Position numbers and translations under genes: made by a program. Source: Phorcus lineatus (lineage: Eukaryota > Mollusca > Gastropoda > Trochida > Trochidae). From it: a stretch of DNA of 64,000 nt. The notes under the pieces were generated by a model, which was given only the letters and a program-made list of their open reading frames with translations, was not told the DNA's origin and ran no database searches. This document shows positions 10,032 to 22,800 of this stretch, one piece after another (the first letter of the stretch is position 1; each line of letters opens with the position of its first letter). Where the stretch lies: the NCBI GenBank assembly GCA_921293015.1, contig OV121093.1, forward strand, positions 25,368,622 to 25,432,621, written 5' to 3'.

Positions 10032-10887
10032 TATCATGGGCAAGATATTACCCAAATTACATTAAAAATTATATTTATAGAAATTAGAAAAATGTATGAT
10101 TAATTTACAGAAATATCCAAATTACATTAACAATTCAAATATACAATTTATCATTATTCATAAGATACAAAGTCTTTTACATAGTCACAATCTCTTACAA
10201 GAAGACCATATTTCTCATAATCACCTTTTCACCTAAGGATACAAAATGTCAGAGTAAAATCTTCATTCTAAAAGTAGACAACTCGTCTCTCTAAGACAAT
10301 AGTCTTTAATTAATAATCCTTTTACAAGCGTTGACACTGACAGTGATTTTAGTAGATAAAGCTTTAGGCTAATTAAGCTAATCCACTTAAGAACTTAATT
10401 GACCTCATCTAATTAATCTTCAAGTTTTCAAGACATGTCAATTTATAAGTCTAATGAAAACAATAACTGGCTATTTTATTAGTGACACTGTTAACGAGAT
10501 TAAAAATCTAACCAATGAGAGATCACCTTCATTTACCTATATAAGCCAAGATAGAAAATTAAATCTTCAGTCAGTCAGTCAGTTAGAGTTAGAGTTCGGA
10601 TACCATCTAAACACTTCTCAAATCTAGACTCCAGGGGCTGTGTGTATATATATATAGATTGTCATGCCCCTGGAGGGATCATCCACCTGTAATCTACATG
10701 TTATTATTATTCTGTTGTTAAAATTGTTCCTGTGAATAAACTTGTGCATAACTATTCCACGGACTTTGGATTTCTTCTGCCTAGAGTTAATTCCCCATTA
10801 AAAACTAGACAGCAAGACCGTCATCCCGGAATATCCAAAGTTGGGGCAGATGAGGAATACCTACAACCCTGCTTCAGCTTTGTGATA
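10032..10887 (+). repeat. 3' LTR of Ty3/gypsy retrotransposon
   Basis: This is an 856-bp repeat, collinear and almost identical with 1817-2672, again running from TATCA to TGATA. It is followed directly by the CTTT duplication (10888-10891) and then the resumed LINE sequence. Confidence 0.92.
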
Positions 10888-12567
10888 CTTTAATTAATTG
10901 CTTAAGAAGCCTAAAATATCGCCTGTCACGTAAAAGTTTAGAAGTAATATATAAATCTTTCATCCTACCAATTTTTAATCATTGTGGCCATATTTGGGAT
11001 AACTGCACTCAAGAACAATGCGCTTTGTTAGAAAAATTGAATCTAGACGCGTTAAGATCCATTTGTGGAGCAGTTCGCGGAACACGTCATAGCGGACTTT
11101 ACGAAGAAACAAACATGAAATCTTTGACAGAATGTAGGAAAATATCTAAACTGACTACTTTTTATAAAATGAAGAATTATCTTGCGCCTGAATATCTGTG
11201 TAATCTCATACCATCTACGCCTAGTCAGTGTTTCCGTTGTCCGGTAAATACCGGTCATAGTCCGATAAAAAAATATGATTGTCCGGTATTTAAAAAACCT
11301 GTCGGACATGATGTCCGATTAAATATCAAGCTGTCGAACTCATTTCATAAACCTTTATTTGAAAAAAAAAACACTTGTAACATCTAGTGATGCGATACCC
11401 CGATCGTATTTGTCTAGAAATCCCACTCGCTTCAGTTGCTTGAAAATAGAACGCAACAAAGTGCGCATGACATAATCATTCGAATAACTGCAGCTGAATT
11501 TATTGACCTCAATTTCAATGTATGCGTGAAATGTATACGGAAATTATCGACTTATTCCGATCATTTACGAATGTAAACACGTTTTTTCGACAATGAAAAA
11601 GCTGACGAATCTTTCTTTCTACTTTGGTGGCAAAAACAGTCAATTAAACAAATGAAAGAGAATATCAGAAGATGACGCAGGTATTGTTATTACTAGCAAA
11701 AAAATCAGCAAATGAAACATTTATTAGCTACATTTATCTGACCGGTAAAAAATGTAAATGTCCGTTTTTTTCAAAGCCGTCGGACATGATGACCGGCTGT
11801 CAAAAATGCCAGCGGAAACACTGCTAGTACAAATGAATATAACCTTAGAGAAAATTCAACTGTGCGAAATGTGAAATGTAGAACGGCGACATATTCCAGG
11901 TCGTTTTTACCCGATACAATAAAATTATGGAATTCTTTATCTCCCGACATCAGAAACAATGAGACATTATTCGGTTTCAAAAATTCGATTAGTGGACCAA
12001 AAAATACAACTATTACCTTCGATCTTAATTTTGGGTCAAGAATTTGTCAGATTATTCATTCTCGCCTCAGGCTTCATTGTAGTGATTTGAATGCCGACAA
12101 ATTTAACAGACATATCATTGACAGCCCTGCATGCTCATGCGGTCACCCGACCGAAAATGCAGTACACTATTTTTTCATATGCCAAAAGTACATAGACTTA
12201 AGAAATCAATCATTCTTCTATTCGAAAGGATTTTCTATCAATACGGTACTACGGGGGTGTGCATTGCTCACAATCAATGAACAAACTTTGTTATTAAAGT
12301 CTATTCATAATTATATCACTAAATCCGATCGATTTGAAATTCCCTAATAACACTTTAAAATAATGACTGCCAAATTGGTAGAAATTGGTAGACATGCATT
12401 ATCTCTGTATATATCTTTGAATTTGAATTATGATTTAACATATATCTTACATCTGTTTGTATAACTGTATATATGAAATTGTATTGGAGCGGCCTTAATA
12501 TAAGCTCTTCGGAGCTTGTTGGCCAATCTGTTCATGTATTATTTCATGAATAAAATATGTTTAAATC
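10888..12567 (+). mobile_element. CR1-like LINE, 3' part of the interrupted copy
   Basis: The thumb and C-terminal part of the LINE begun at 980 resumes in frame here: INCLRS, KYRLSRKSLE and the WDNCT box are the same family features as in the 27-kb copy. The frame runs to 11225, is broken by a 598-bp MITE, resumes at 11829 (SFLPDTIKLWNSL, then a CxCG...VHYFFIC zinc-knuckle-like tail) and ends with TAA at 12345-12347. The 3' UTR ends near AATAAAATATGTTTAAATC (about 12551-12569). It contains a perfect hairpin AAGCTC-TTCG-GAGCTT at 12502-12517, a likely recognition structure for the reverse transcriptase (inference). Confidence 0.85.
11226..11823. mobile_element. hAT-like MITE inserted in the LINE
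   Basis: A 598-bp unit has an 11-bp perfect terminal inverted repeat (CAGTGTTTCCG). An imperfect inner repeat rich in GTCCGG and CCGGTCAT words follows. CTAGT is duplicated at 11221-11225 and 11824-11828. Removing the unit with one CTAGT restores the LINE frame exactly. There is no transposase. The CAGTG terminus fits hAT, and a 5-bp duplication fits the hAT5 group (family knowledge); the assignment is inference. Confidence 0.82.
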
Positions 12568-12569
12568 AC

Positions 12570-13408
12570 ATCTTGTTGGCCCATTGTAAATTTAATCTAT
12601 CATTTAGATGTGTGGGTTTGATAACTCACACAAAGAAAGATTTTTCAAACAATTTACATATCAATGTATAACTTTCGTTCTATGAATATTTGTGTTTTCT
12701 ACATATTTTCAACATAAATAATAGTAAATTTGGTTCAATATTAATTCATCAACATTCAGTTATTGATTTAATCATCACAGCACATTTGTTTATACATTTC
12801 AGACCAAATAACTTGTGAACTGCTGCGGTTTAAGATCATTTTCTCTAATTCTGGATAGTCAAAGACGTGTGAAAAAAATTCTTTCAAAAAATGAAGAAAC
12901 AACTTTTCTTCAATTTTATTACATTGTTTTGCTAGAGTGTATTTTACATGTAAACAGGCTTATTTTGTTTATAAAACAAAAATCTTGACTAAAATTGGAA
13001 AATGAAAAAAATACACCCATGGTAGTGTACTATGGGGATTTTTCCTGAACTTGTTAACATGCTATCTTGAAACAATTATTGTTTTTTCCATTCGTAATGG
13101 ACCCTGAACACATTCCAATTAAAAAAAAAGTTTTCTCTTTAAGAAAAACTTGGTCTGCGGTACCTAATTCTAGCACTTTTTTTGCAATTTTCGCAGATGC
13201 TAGTTCAGGTAGTTGATTCACACTTATGTAACTTATTTTGGGCGTTAATTTACTTACATTAAAACATACTCTGTCAATTTATGTTCAAAATGAGAATACA
13301 TTTACGACGTACTGCGCTCGTATGTCCCGCTTCTCGCAATAATAAGTCACGTGGTGATCAGCAACAACACACGTTCTCGCGTACATGCATTGGCCATTTA
13401 ATGCATAC
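12570..13408. other. AT-rich sequence, probable DUT intron 1
   Basis: No coding exon or RNA gene is visible. The splice donor of the DUT exon at 13407-13408 (minus strand) opens into this stretch, so it should be intronic. It lies between that exon and the LINE/gypsy stack. Confidence 0.5.
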
Positions 13409-13620
13409 CTGTACAAATCATATCCAGCTGCATATTTCGTGCCGCGTGTAGGTGTTTTGGCGTGGTTGGAGAGTTTAGCAAATTGGAGGACAACGTTGTC
13501 AGTCGGCATTGTGCAATGTTTCCTAGATGGAGGCTCCTGACAAGTCACTGACACCGGCTTCAAGGTTATTAAACGAGGCGGGAGATTGAAAATTCCCCGC
13601 CAAATTCTCGTCGGTTGCAT
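13409..13620 (-). CDS. DUT: dUTPase (deoxyuridine 5'-triphosphate nucleotidohydrolase), first coding exon
   Basis: dUTPase hydrolyses dUTP to dUMP and pyrophosphate, which keeps uracil out of DNA and feeds thymidylate synthesis. The exon encodes the N-terminal strand and motif 1: LQFAKLSNHAKTPTRG followed by AAGYDLY, the most conserved N-terminal signature of trimeric dUTPases. It ends in a good donor, CAG|GTATGC, with GT at 13407-13408. Two starts are possible. ATG at 13509 gives a compact enzyme. ATG at 13620 adds about 37 residues rich in Arg, Pro and Thr, like a mitochondrial presequence, as in the nuclear and mitochondrial isoforms of other animals. An acceptor-like TTTCAG lies just upstream of the 13620 ATG. 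Motifs 2 to 5 are not seen in this window, so the rest of the gene should lie to the left, beyond the transposon stack. Confidence 0.82.
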
Positions 13621-13865
13621 CTGAAACACAACTTATTTAAATAAAAAAAGATATGCTTTCTATTAGTTTTGGCTAGGATGGCTTTAAATGAATAACTAGA
13701 GCACTATGATTTGAAATGATATTAATATTATCCCGTAAAAATAATCAAATGTAAACATTGTGAGAACTAATAGACTTCAAAACTTGTAATCGGTTAAACA
13801 CTTTCAAATTATTAAGGGAAATACTATTTTCAGTTTCAAGAGAAAGTAACTCTGAATCTCAAAAC
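13572..13865. promoter_or_regulatory. Candidate bidirectional DUT/KTI12 promoter with E2F-like sites
   Basis: The two genes start head-to-head, with 356 bp between the nearest ATGs. Two GC-rich words stand out in AT-rich surroundings: GGCGGGAGA (13577-13585) and TTCCCCGCCAAAT (13593-13605). The second, read on the minus strand, resembles the E2F consensus TTTSSCGC extended by GGAA. DUT is an S-phase gene controlled by E2F in other animals (established knowledge). That these sites work here is inference. Confidence 0.4.
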
Positions 13866-16800
13866 ATGCCTTTGGTAGTGATTTCAGGATTTCCATCATC
13901 TGGTAAAACAAAACGAGCTAAAGAGTTAAAGACACACATCGGAGAGCGATTCCCAGATAAGAAAGTTCACATTGTAAGCGACCACAGTTGTGGAATCTCA
14001 AGAGGCGTCTATGCAGGTGAGTGAAGCGAAAAATGTCCAGTTTTCGATCAGAAACGATCAATGATACAAAATCACAAATGGTGGGAAACGTTTAAGTCTG
14101 TATTACTGTTCAGTGATATGAAAAGTTAAATCCCTTTAACACAACATCCCGTCAGGTCAATTATTTTCACAATAAATCAAACATTGTCCACAGAATCGAA
14201 AGATGAAAAGGAAGTGCGTGGAACTCTGAAATCAACAGTTCAAAGGTGAGTTACCTCCCCTCCGCAATTATTTGAAGTATTCTTAAAATCTCAACTTCGA
14301 AGTATTTTATGTGATAATGTAACTGAAATACTCATTATGGATGTCATAGCATTTTGGATATCAAGCATTTTGATTTAATTACAGGCTTTCAATGAATTAT
14401 GATCTATCATGTTATGATGATGAATACAAATTTAATAAAAGCTTTGGGTTGGTGTTAGATGTATGATATTTCATGTTTGTAAACTTAAGTCTAGAAATGT
14501 TGTTCATTTAATGTGGTTTATCTCTTCACCAAAACCAAAAACCATTTCCAAAAACTAAGTAAAAGGATTCCTTTTGATTGGGGAAAAGGGGAATTAATGA
14601 TGACTGTAGCAATATGATCAATCTAAATTGATCTAATCTGTAAGAGTAGCCATTCCAAAATATTTATTTTTATCTCCAACCAAACAAAATTTTCGGGTGA
14701 TATAGAAATGACCTTCATCTGTCCGTGTAAACTTTTTTCCTGTCCAGAACTAAAAAACTATTAGGCATTGAAACTTGGTGGTTTTTGGTGGTGCCTTTTG
14801 ACTATTGAAACACAAGTTACAATACTATTTCCAAAGTTGAACCTTTAAACTTAAACAGTACGGTAAGCATAATGAAACTAAGGATCTTAAACAGTCAGCC
14901 TATGAAGGATAAATGTATTACCAATGATTAATTCAGGCAACCTCACCAATTTCTTGTCACAGTTTTAGCATTTTTGTTGGATAAACGATAGCGGCTATAT
15001 TGGCTTTTCCTGCTGCAAGCCAAATTGAAATATTTTCAGTATTGTAGTTCATTTGGATGAAAGCCATTTGTACAATATGTCAACTCCCTAAATGATGATA
15101 GATTCTTCCAAGATAAGGAGCGGTGTGAAGACCATGTGGGGACCGTCACTGGGCCATAACTGTCACTTTCACCAGAGAGTTTGTTTATCATTATCCATCT
15201 GATATAAACAAATGGTAACCACTCTCAAATGCAAGCTCTAGTTGGTCTTGTTTTATATAATATTTATTGCCATAACGCGAGGCAATCGGGTCATTATTTG
15301 GAACACTCCCAACATAATTTTAACTAAATTATTTATATTTAATGAATTTAAAAACATGATACTTTTACACTTTGCGGGTTGATGTTTTCTGACTGAACGA
15401 GTCCAATAGAATATTTACAAAACACGCCTGATTTAGATTTTAAAACTAAAAACTAGATCCTTTACATCAGAAATATACAAAACCTATTAACTATAAATGT
15501 ATACAGTGGGAAATTAGTGTAGACATGACACAACAAAAAGTACCTCAGCTGACATGGATCCTCGTTAGCTGAAGAGCTAGAGGCGTTGCTAGTCATCGAA
15601 TCCCACTTACGCTCTTTATAAATCTTATATTTCTAGCTTCTTGAAATTTCAAAATTTGACAAGTCCATTTGTTTGTTCACTTTGACCATCTCATAACCGA
15701 ATCATGTGTTTAGTAACTGAAATCTTGTTTTAAAAAAAACAAGTTAAACCCCAATGCATCTACTTACTCATAACCGACCATGGTAGTTATGAGATAACCA
15801 ACCTGCGCAGATGGTGGTTGTAGCATATAACCTTCAAATAAAACAAAGGAAATAACTTTCCAATGTCCACTATATATTAGATTTCGATCAAATCAATACT
15901 TTTTTAAAAACGGTATAACATTAAAATCTATCTTGAGCGGCGACAAATCCTTGTCACAGAGTGCTAACGAATCCCTAATAATATCTGTATATCATTTCAT
16001 AAATGATACCAACCGATTTTTATAACTCTTTTATTAAATCTGTACCAAATGCAAAAGTAGACAATGCTTAATATGTTTTTGAGTTTTGTAAAATAATTGA
16101 AAATATATATTTCCACCAATGTATTTGATATCTTAATCGTTTCTTGCTTGTTTCAGGAGAAGCCTTTATATAGGCATTTGCTGCCTGTTTGCTAATCCTT
16201 TTTCCTTTTTGTATATATATATATTCTGAATGTTGTGTATTATATGTTTTAACAGTTTTATGGAAATAAAATACTGTTTAAATCAACTTCCCAAGGGGTT
16301 TAAGGCCAATTATCTGCTTGTGTTGATTTAAATGGCATTTTAAATAAAGAAGAACCCATATCAGCTTGAGTGCAAGCGACAAGGTTCCAGGCTGTGGGAC
16401 AGGCCTTGTTTCATACACTGCTAGTATTGTTGATTAAGTGTTGCAGTGATTTTCTTTTACTGATAAAATGTTGGAATCAGCATTTAAATCTTGCTGATTA
16501 ATGTTTTCAGACTCCTCAACAAAGAAGATGTTGTGATTCTCGATTCTTTGAACTATATCAAAGGTAACTCCCTATGTGTCACATCATAACATGAGACTGG
16601 TGCTATATTGATAAATGGTTTCATGGATAACACCTTTGTTGGATGCAAAACAGAAAAAAAAAAATGAGTTCAAAATTGATCTCTTATATGGTCCATTAGA
16701 AGGGGAAACAGCTCATCTTGTTAGCCGGTTAGTATTTCTAAAACTTGATTTACAGAAATATGTTTTTGACAAATTTTAAAACATGAATGTCACTTTTCAT

Positions 16801-19800
16801 CAGAATTTCAATATTGCCAATTGTGCCTACTAACTTATGTTTTTAAGGTATAAAACCCAATTGGGCTTGTAGATCACCAGGTTTTACATTGTGTCTAGGG
16901 TTGATGGCTTTACATTGTGTCGAGGGTTGATGGCTTTACATGTGTGATTATGATTTCAGGATTCAATCAGTTGTAGATAGACATACAATCTTAATCTTGT
17001 CAAGGTAGATGTACACACGATTTCAGAATTTTAGCTATTTTTGAAAAAAAGATCTTTGTCAAATGAAACTTTTTCAAAGTAACAATCCCTGATGAAGTAT
17101 TATAATATGACACAATACCACAAATCTTGTAAATTATATGTCTCTTATATTGTTGAATAACCTTTAAAACTACTGACTGCATTTTTGAGAATGGAAAATG
17201 CATGACTGAAACAAGCCTAATAACTAGAAAATGAAATTGGCATATTTTGAAAGCTATTGTAACACTAGAAACTGTTAATTCTTGTCTAATTATTGGGGAA
17301 AAAAGATAAAGTCAGATGTAAAACCTTCTCATGACACAAAAGACTTCAATACATTTTTCTAATCTGAGTAACTTTCCTGTCAACAATCTCTACGGGAATT
17401 TTACTGCAATCACTGGTAGTATTTAAAAAAATTTTTTTTAAGGTTCTAAAGGATTGACACTATAACCGCGAGCATATATTGTTCGAGGTAAATGGATTTG
17501 ATCAACAAGAAGCACTTCAACTGATTTATTGTGTTTCAGGATTCCGATATGAGTTGTATTGCGTCACAAAGGCTTGTCACACACCCCACTGTGTTGTAAG
17601 TAGAAACTTTCAAATGAGAAGATATTTGTCTTAAATTCATGAATTTTACTTTTGGTTTCGTGGTTAACATTAGTCTGCATATATACAGCTTATAATTTAA
17701 GGAAGATTTACAGAGATACTTTTGCTTACAGATATTTTGTGATATAAGTCCTGAAAAAGCGTCTGAATTCAACAAACAGAAAGAAGAATCTGAACAATAC
17801 TCGCAAGAAATGTAAGTTTTCAACAGATGTGAATTGGTATGAGAAATTTTTTTCTAAATTAATTAGCATCAGTGGTTAAATTTTCCAGCGCCGTGAGACA
17901 CAATCATTTTTACAACATAGGATGTGTTGACATTGCAAATTCCAGATATAAATGATCGTTTATACAAAACTGCGAATCCCATATTTAAATAAATGGTTCT
18001 TATCTGATACTTTGAATGATTTTTTTTTATCACCCCTAGAATTTTTTTTATTTCAATCTAAGGATTGTCTTCATTCGAGTTAAATGAAATTGTTAAATCT
18101 GATCGTACAACTCAAAAGCAAAGATGGAACAGTAGATTATTCCTCATTCTGAATTTATGAATATTATTACAATACGACCTCTAGTTATATTTCAAAAGTT
18201 TACAAACAGAAATAAGTTTTTGTTTAAGTGTGCCTCAAAGCCACAATGTCAAATTTATGTGTGCCCTGAACACATGTAATGTGCCCATCATGATCATAAG
18301 ATAAAACAATAAAGATGCCATTGCAAAGTCATTTCAAACCTAGACTTCAACCAGCCCCCACAGGAATGACAAATCACATATGTTACATTATTTGGGATGC
18401 GTTAAGAGTTGTAGGAAGGTTTAAAAGCAAACGTTTTGCTAGTGTAATTAAAATTCTAGATGATAAGTGTTTTTAAGACAAGGCACAGTGGTGTTATTTT
18501 ATCCGTTTATCTGACCATGTATTCCTGACAGCTGCTTATTCATGGCTATCAACTGAATGTGTAGTATACCTTGTTTCAGTCAATGAATTGTGCCTTCGCA
18601 AAAGGCTTGATACAAAATATCTCGAACTCAACAGCTGTATCATACAAGTACTGTTTGAGGCAGGTATTTTCATTGGCTGGTTATATCTTAAGATTCATGT
18701 TAGTCATCAGGGTATTGTAGGGACCTCACATTTATACAAATACTCTGTTGATCAGGATGCTTTGTGATTGACAGATTCGATGGGCTTGTAATGCGATATG
18801 AGACTCCCTCCTCCACTACAAGATGGGACAGTCCACTATTTTTAGTTCAAGTAGACGATGACCTGCCAGCTTGTCAGATCTGTGAGGCGTTGTTCGAGAG
18901 GAAACCGCCCCCGCCTAACCAGTCCACACAGTCGGTGAGTCACTGATGTTGTTTCAGTTTGTTGGTGATGTGGAACCATTGACAATTCAGACAGAAGGCT
19001 CTCTCTTCATAAAACAACCTCACCTATGTTGACCTTTAAGGGACACAGAACATTTTGTTGGAGACAAATATGTTAAACTTTATGAAAGGTGTAAATTTTC
19101 ATCAATAAGAAGTGGTTGTTTCTGAAAATTTGCTGTAGAGTTACATTAAATAGGTTTCAGTTGTGATATGCAATAAAAAAAAGCAGACAGCTGCACGCGC
19201 CATTTCCGAAAACGGAATTGTTGAAACTTACTTTCTTTAATCATACAAATAATTTTTCTTACTTTGATCCTTTAACCTAACTGATTTGCAATCAACTTAG
19301 CGCCCTGAGAGAGGGAGCCAACTTAGCGCCCTGAGAGAGGGAGCCCGGAACTCGGCTCCAGCAGGCTAAGGTGAATCTGATTGTCAGTTAATATTATTAC
19401 AAAGGTGATTGCAATCTAGATTTGATACTCTTGACTAAGATTATTGTACTCTAACATTGATACTCTGGGTTTAAGTTTAGAGGTGGTTTGTTAAGATTAA
19501 TGAACAATGAAGGGAGATGGCTAGAAAGATGAATAGAAAACACAATGTTTATGTCCATTTTGTAATTTAGGTATAGAAGACGAGTACCATTTCTTGTTTA
19601 TATGTACATTTTATAGCGCTTTACGAGTTAAATACTTACCTAATGTTTATCACTATAATCCAAGCTTGCATAAATTTAGATTGATAATGTCAACAAATAA
19701 TGTAAAAGTATTACAAGGGTTAAGTAAATTTTTATGACACACATATTTATGAATTGAGGGAGAAACAAGCAAGTTAGTGATATTTGGTTTAAACATATTT

Positions 19801-22800
19801 TTATTCATATAAGAATCTGGTTCGGTAAATAAGCAAGTCTTTGCTTTTATGAATACCTCACCAGTACAAAACGTAATAAGCAAAGTTCACAAGAACGAGA
19901 CAAATAAAGAGAACAAAATACAAGAAAAATTCAACATGACTTAATATGTGTGGGTACAAAACTAGGTGACAAAACGCTTGCAGTTGCTTTTTATGATAAT
20001 CAATTCATTTTACCTTTCAAATCGCTTGCTCTTGCAAATATATTAGTGTAATGATTCCAAGATTTTTTCATTTTCACTACTGGTAGTTGATGGTAATCCG
20101 TATAACACTGTTTGGAGACTGTGACCGTTTATGTAAAAGTAAGATTTATGTCTTATGTCTGTATACATAAAGTTTGCATATGAAAAGATAATGAATAATA
20201 TCTTCATCATGATATCCACATGCGCATTCAGCGTTAGTCGATATATATCTTTTGACTTTATCCGCATTTAGAACACTGCAGCCAAGCTTGAGGCGAGTGT
20301 GGACAATCTGACAAAATCTGCTACCGTAGTTTAAATCATGACTATTTAGTGATTCAGATCTTATTAAAAGAGATTTAAATTCACTTATTGAATTGGCATT
20401 TGTAAGGTTGTCAGGTAAAGAGTTCCACATTTTAATTGTGTCTGGTAAGAATGAATTTTCATAGAGTTTTGTCCTACAGTTTATTGTTTGGAGCTTAAAA
20501 CTATTTCTCAGGTTATATTGACTGTTTTCAGAGACAGTTTTAGGAACAAGATCGCATAAGTAATCTGGAGCGAGATTATTATACATTTTGTAAAAATTTA
20601 TCAACCTAACCCTCAAGTTGCTGAATATTATTTTGACCAATTTTGCCCCCGTGGCTGAATTTTCCAGCACTCGCCTCGCTACCGTTAAAGCCTAATTAGC
20701 CCCTGTGGCTGAATTTTCTAGCGCCGCGAGACGCGACCGTTTTTACAGTATATGATGTTTTTATACCGCGAAGTACGGACGGAATAAATTGTTTTATACA
20801 AAGTCAGTTGGCGAATCCCGTGTAAAAATGAACACTCCTTATCCGACACTTTGAATGAATTTTTTATACCTCCTAGAACGATTTCTATTATAATCTAAAG
20901 ATTGTCTTCATTTCGAGTTGAATAAAATCCTGAAATATTATCGCGCAACTAAAATTCTTATATGGAATTGAAGATACATTATTCCTTTTTACGATGGTAT
21001 GAAAATAATTACGATACGATCTCTAGTTAGATTTCTACAGGTTTTTAAAGATTGTCTTTATTTCAAGTTTAATAAAATCCATAATACTGAGCGCGCATAC
21101 ATGTATTATATATGGAATTATAGGCAATTTATTCCTCTTTACAATGACGAAAAAATTATTAGAATATGTCTTACGGTTCAAAAGATATACGTTGCGAAAG
21201 ATGGCTGGGGGTACCCCGACAACGTTCCGACCCTACGGCATTTTTAGCTAAAACTAAATCCCCCGGGGCCCTCTGGCACCGGCGCGCTAATTAGTACCGT
21301 TATGCCCCGGGGCACCAGCATGCGAGTGCCACAGACTTCTAGGCAACAGCCTTGGCTCCCGCATTACCGATTCTCTCGGCGGGTGAAGTCACGCGCGGGC
21401 GAGCATTCGCGCAAACACTCAAGCATTATGAAACAGGAATTCTTTACGTGCACCGCATCGTTATTTTTTCATGCGCACATACAAATTATACATGGAATTG
21501 AAGATAAATCATTCCTCTTTACGATAGTGTAAAAATAATAAAAAAGCGCCGATTGGTTTTAGAGATACACACCGCGAAAGAAGGGTACTCTCAACTATTT
21601 GAAAACAGATTTTGATAATCGTCCTATTTGCGACATTTGTCGCATCACTCGCAGCATCTTCATCAGTTACTGCGCATATGCAAATTATACATGGAATTAA
21701 AGATAATTCTTTTGTCTTGATAAAGCTGGAAATTTTTTTAAAAAATACCAAATAGTTCGGGAGATATGAAACTAGAAAGAGGGGTACCCTCAGACATTTG
21801 TGAATTTATTTTTATCATTGCGACAATTATCGCATCATTCGCCGCTTCTTTATTATTTCATGCGCACATGCAATTGTCATATTATATCAAAGCCAGTTCT
21901 TTTCTCTTTATGATGATATAAAAACCATGAAGTTCGGCCGCCCGATTCAGAAGATATAAATTGCGAAAGATCGGGGGAGGTTTGTGATGCGGCTCATATT
22001 GAATGTCCCGTGACAGCTCACATTGACTTTCTCTGTCTCTTTTACGCAATAAAAAAAAGATTATTTTTTATTTATAATGAGTTTTTTACAATCAAGTATT
22101 TTCTATTAACACTTTTTCACCTTTTTGATGTGAAAACCAACTGGATCAGGAGAGTAACACTCATCCACACTTCTGCTTCTTTCTTCTTTCTTCAATCTTC
22201 TTGATTATCCCCCTCATTTTCCTTCTCTGACATCAAACTGATATAAGCTTTAGTGCAATCTTGTGACGTGTGATAAATTCTGAAACATGGGGTTGCACAT
22301 AGAGCCACATTACAGTCGCTACATTCGTAAGAAGATTCTCTGCCTACCCTTTTCTTCTTTCGAACTGGCTGATTTGTTTCTTCCACATCCCTTCGAAGTA
22401 GTTCTCTTCTCGCTTTGGAGCAAACAACACACGTGCGTGAGAGATTCTTCTTTTTTCCAACAGGCTCAATCTTTGATGGAAAGTGACGACCATGAAGACG
22501 TAATACACTATCGTCGCTCGTGCTTGGTCGACCACGGGGACGTCTGCGCAGGGATGGCACCTTTTCTGTGTCGGCGAAGGTTATCATGTGCTGTACCAAG
22601 TCTTTTCTGAATTGACGGCTTGTTTTCAAGGTTTTATCCTTAGAGAATTCTTTGTAAAGAATGTAGGCGTTCAACATGGCAACGTTCAACACGTGAAACC
22701 ACACACGCTTCCACCATTTGAGAGTTTTTATTTTGAACGGGGTGTACGACAGCATCTGGTCAGCCCGATCCACACCGCCCATGTACTTGTTATATTCATG

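Noticed and set aside
11025..11387. A 120-residue protein gene
   Set aside because: The first two thirds are LINE sequence and the last third is MITE sequence read in frame by chance.
14690..14820. A possible exon near TTTTCGGGTGATATAGAAAT
   Set aside because: The word looks like a common dispersed invertebrate repeat, it has no KTI12 similarity, and the flanking exons already join in phase.
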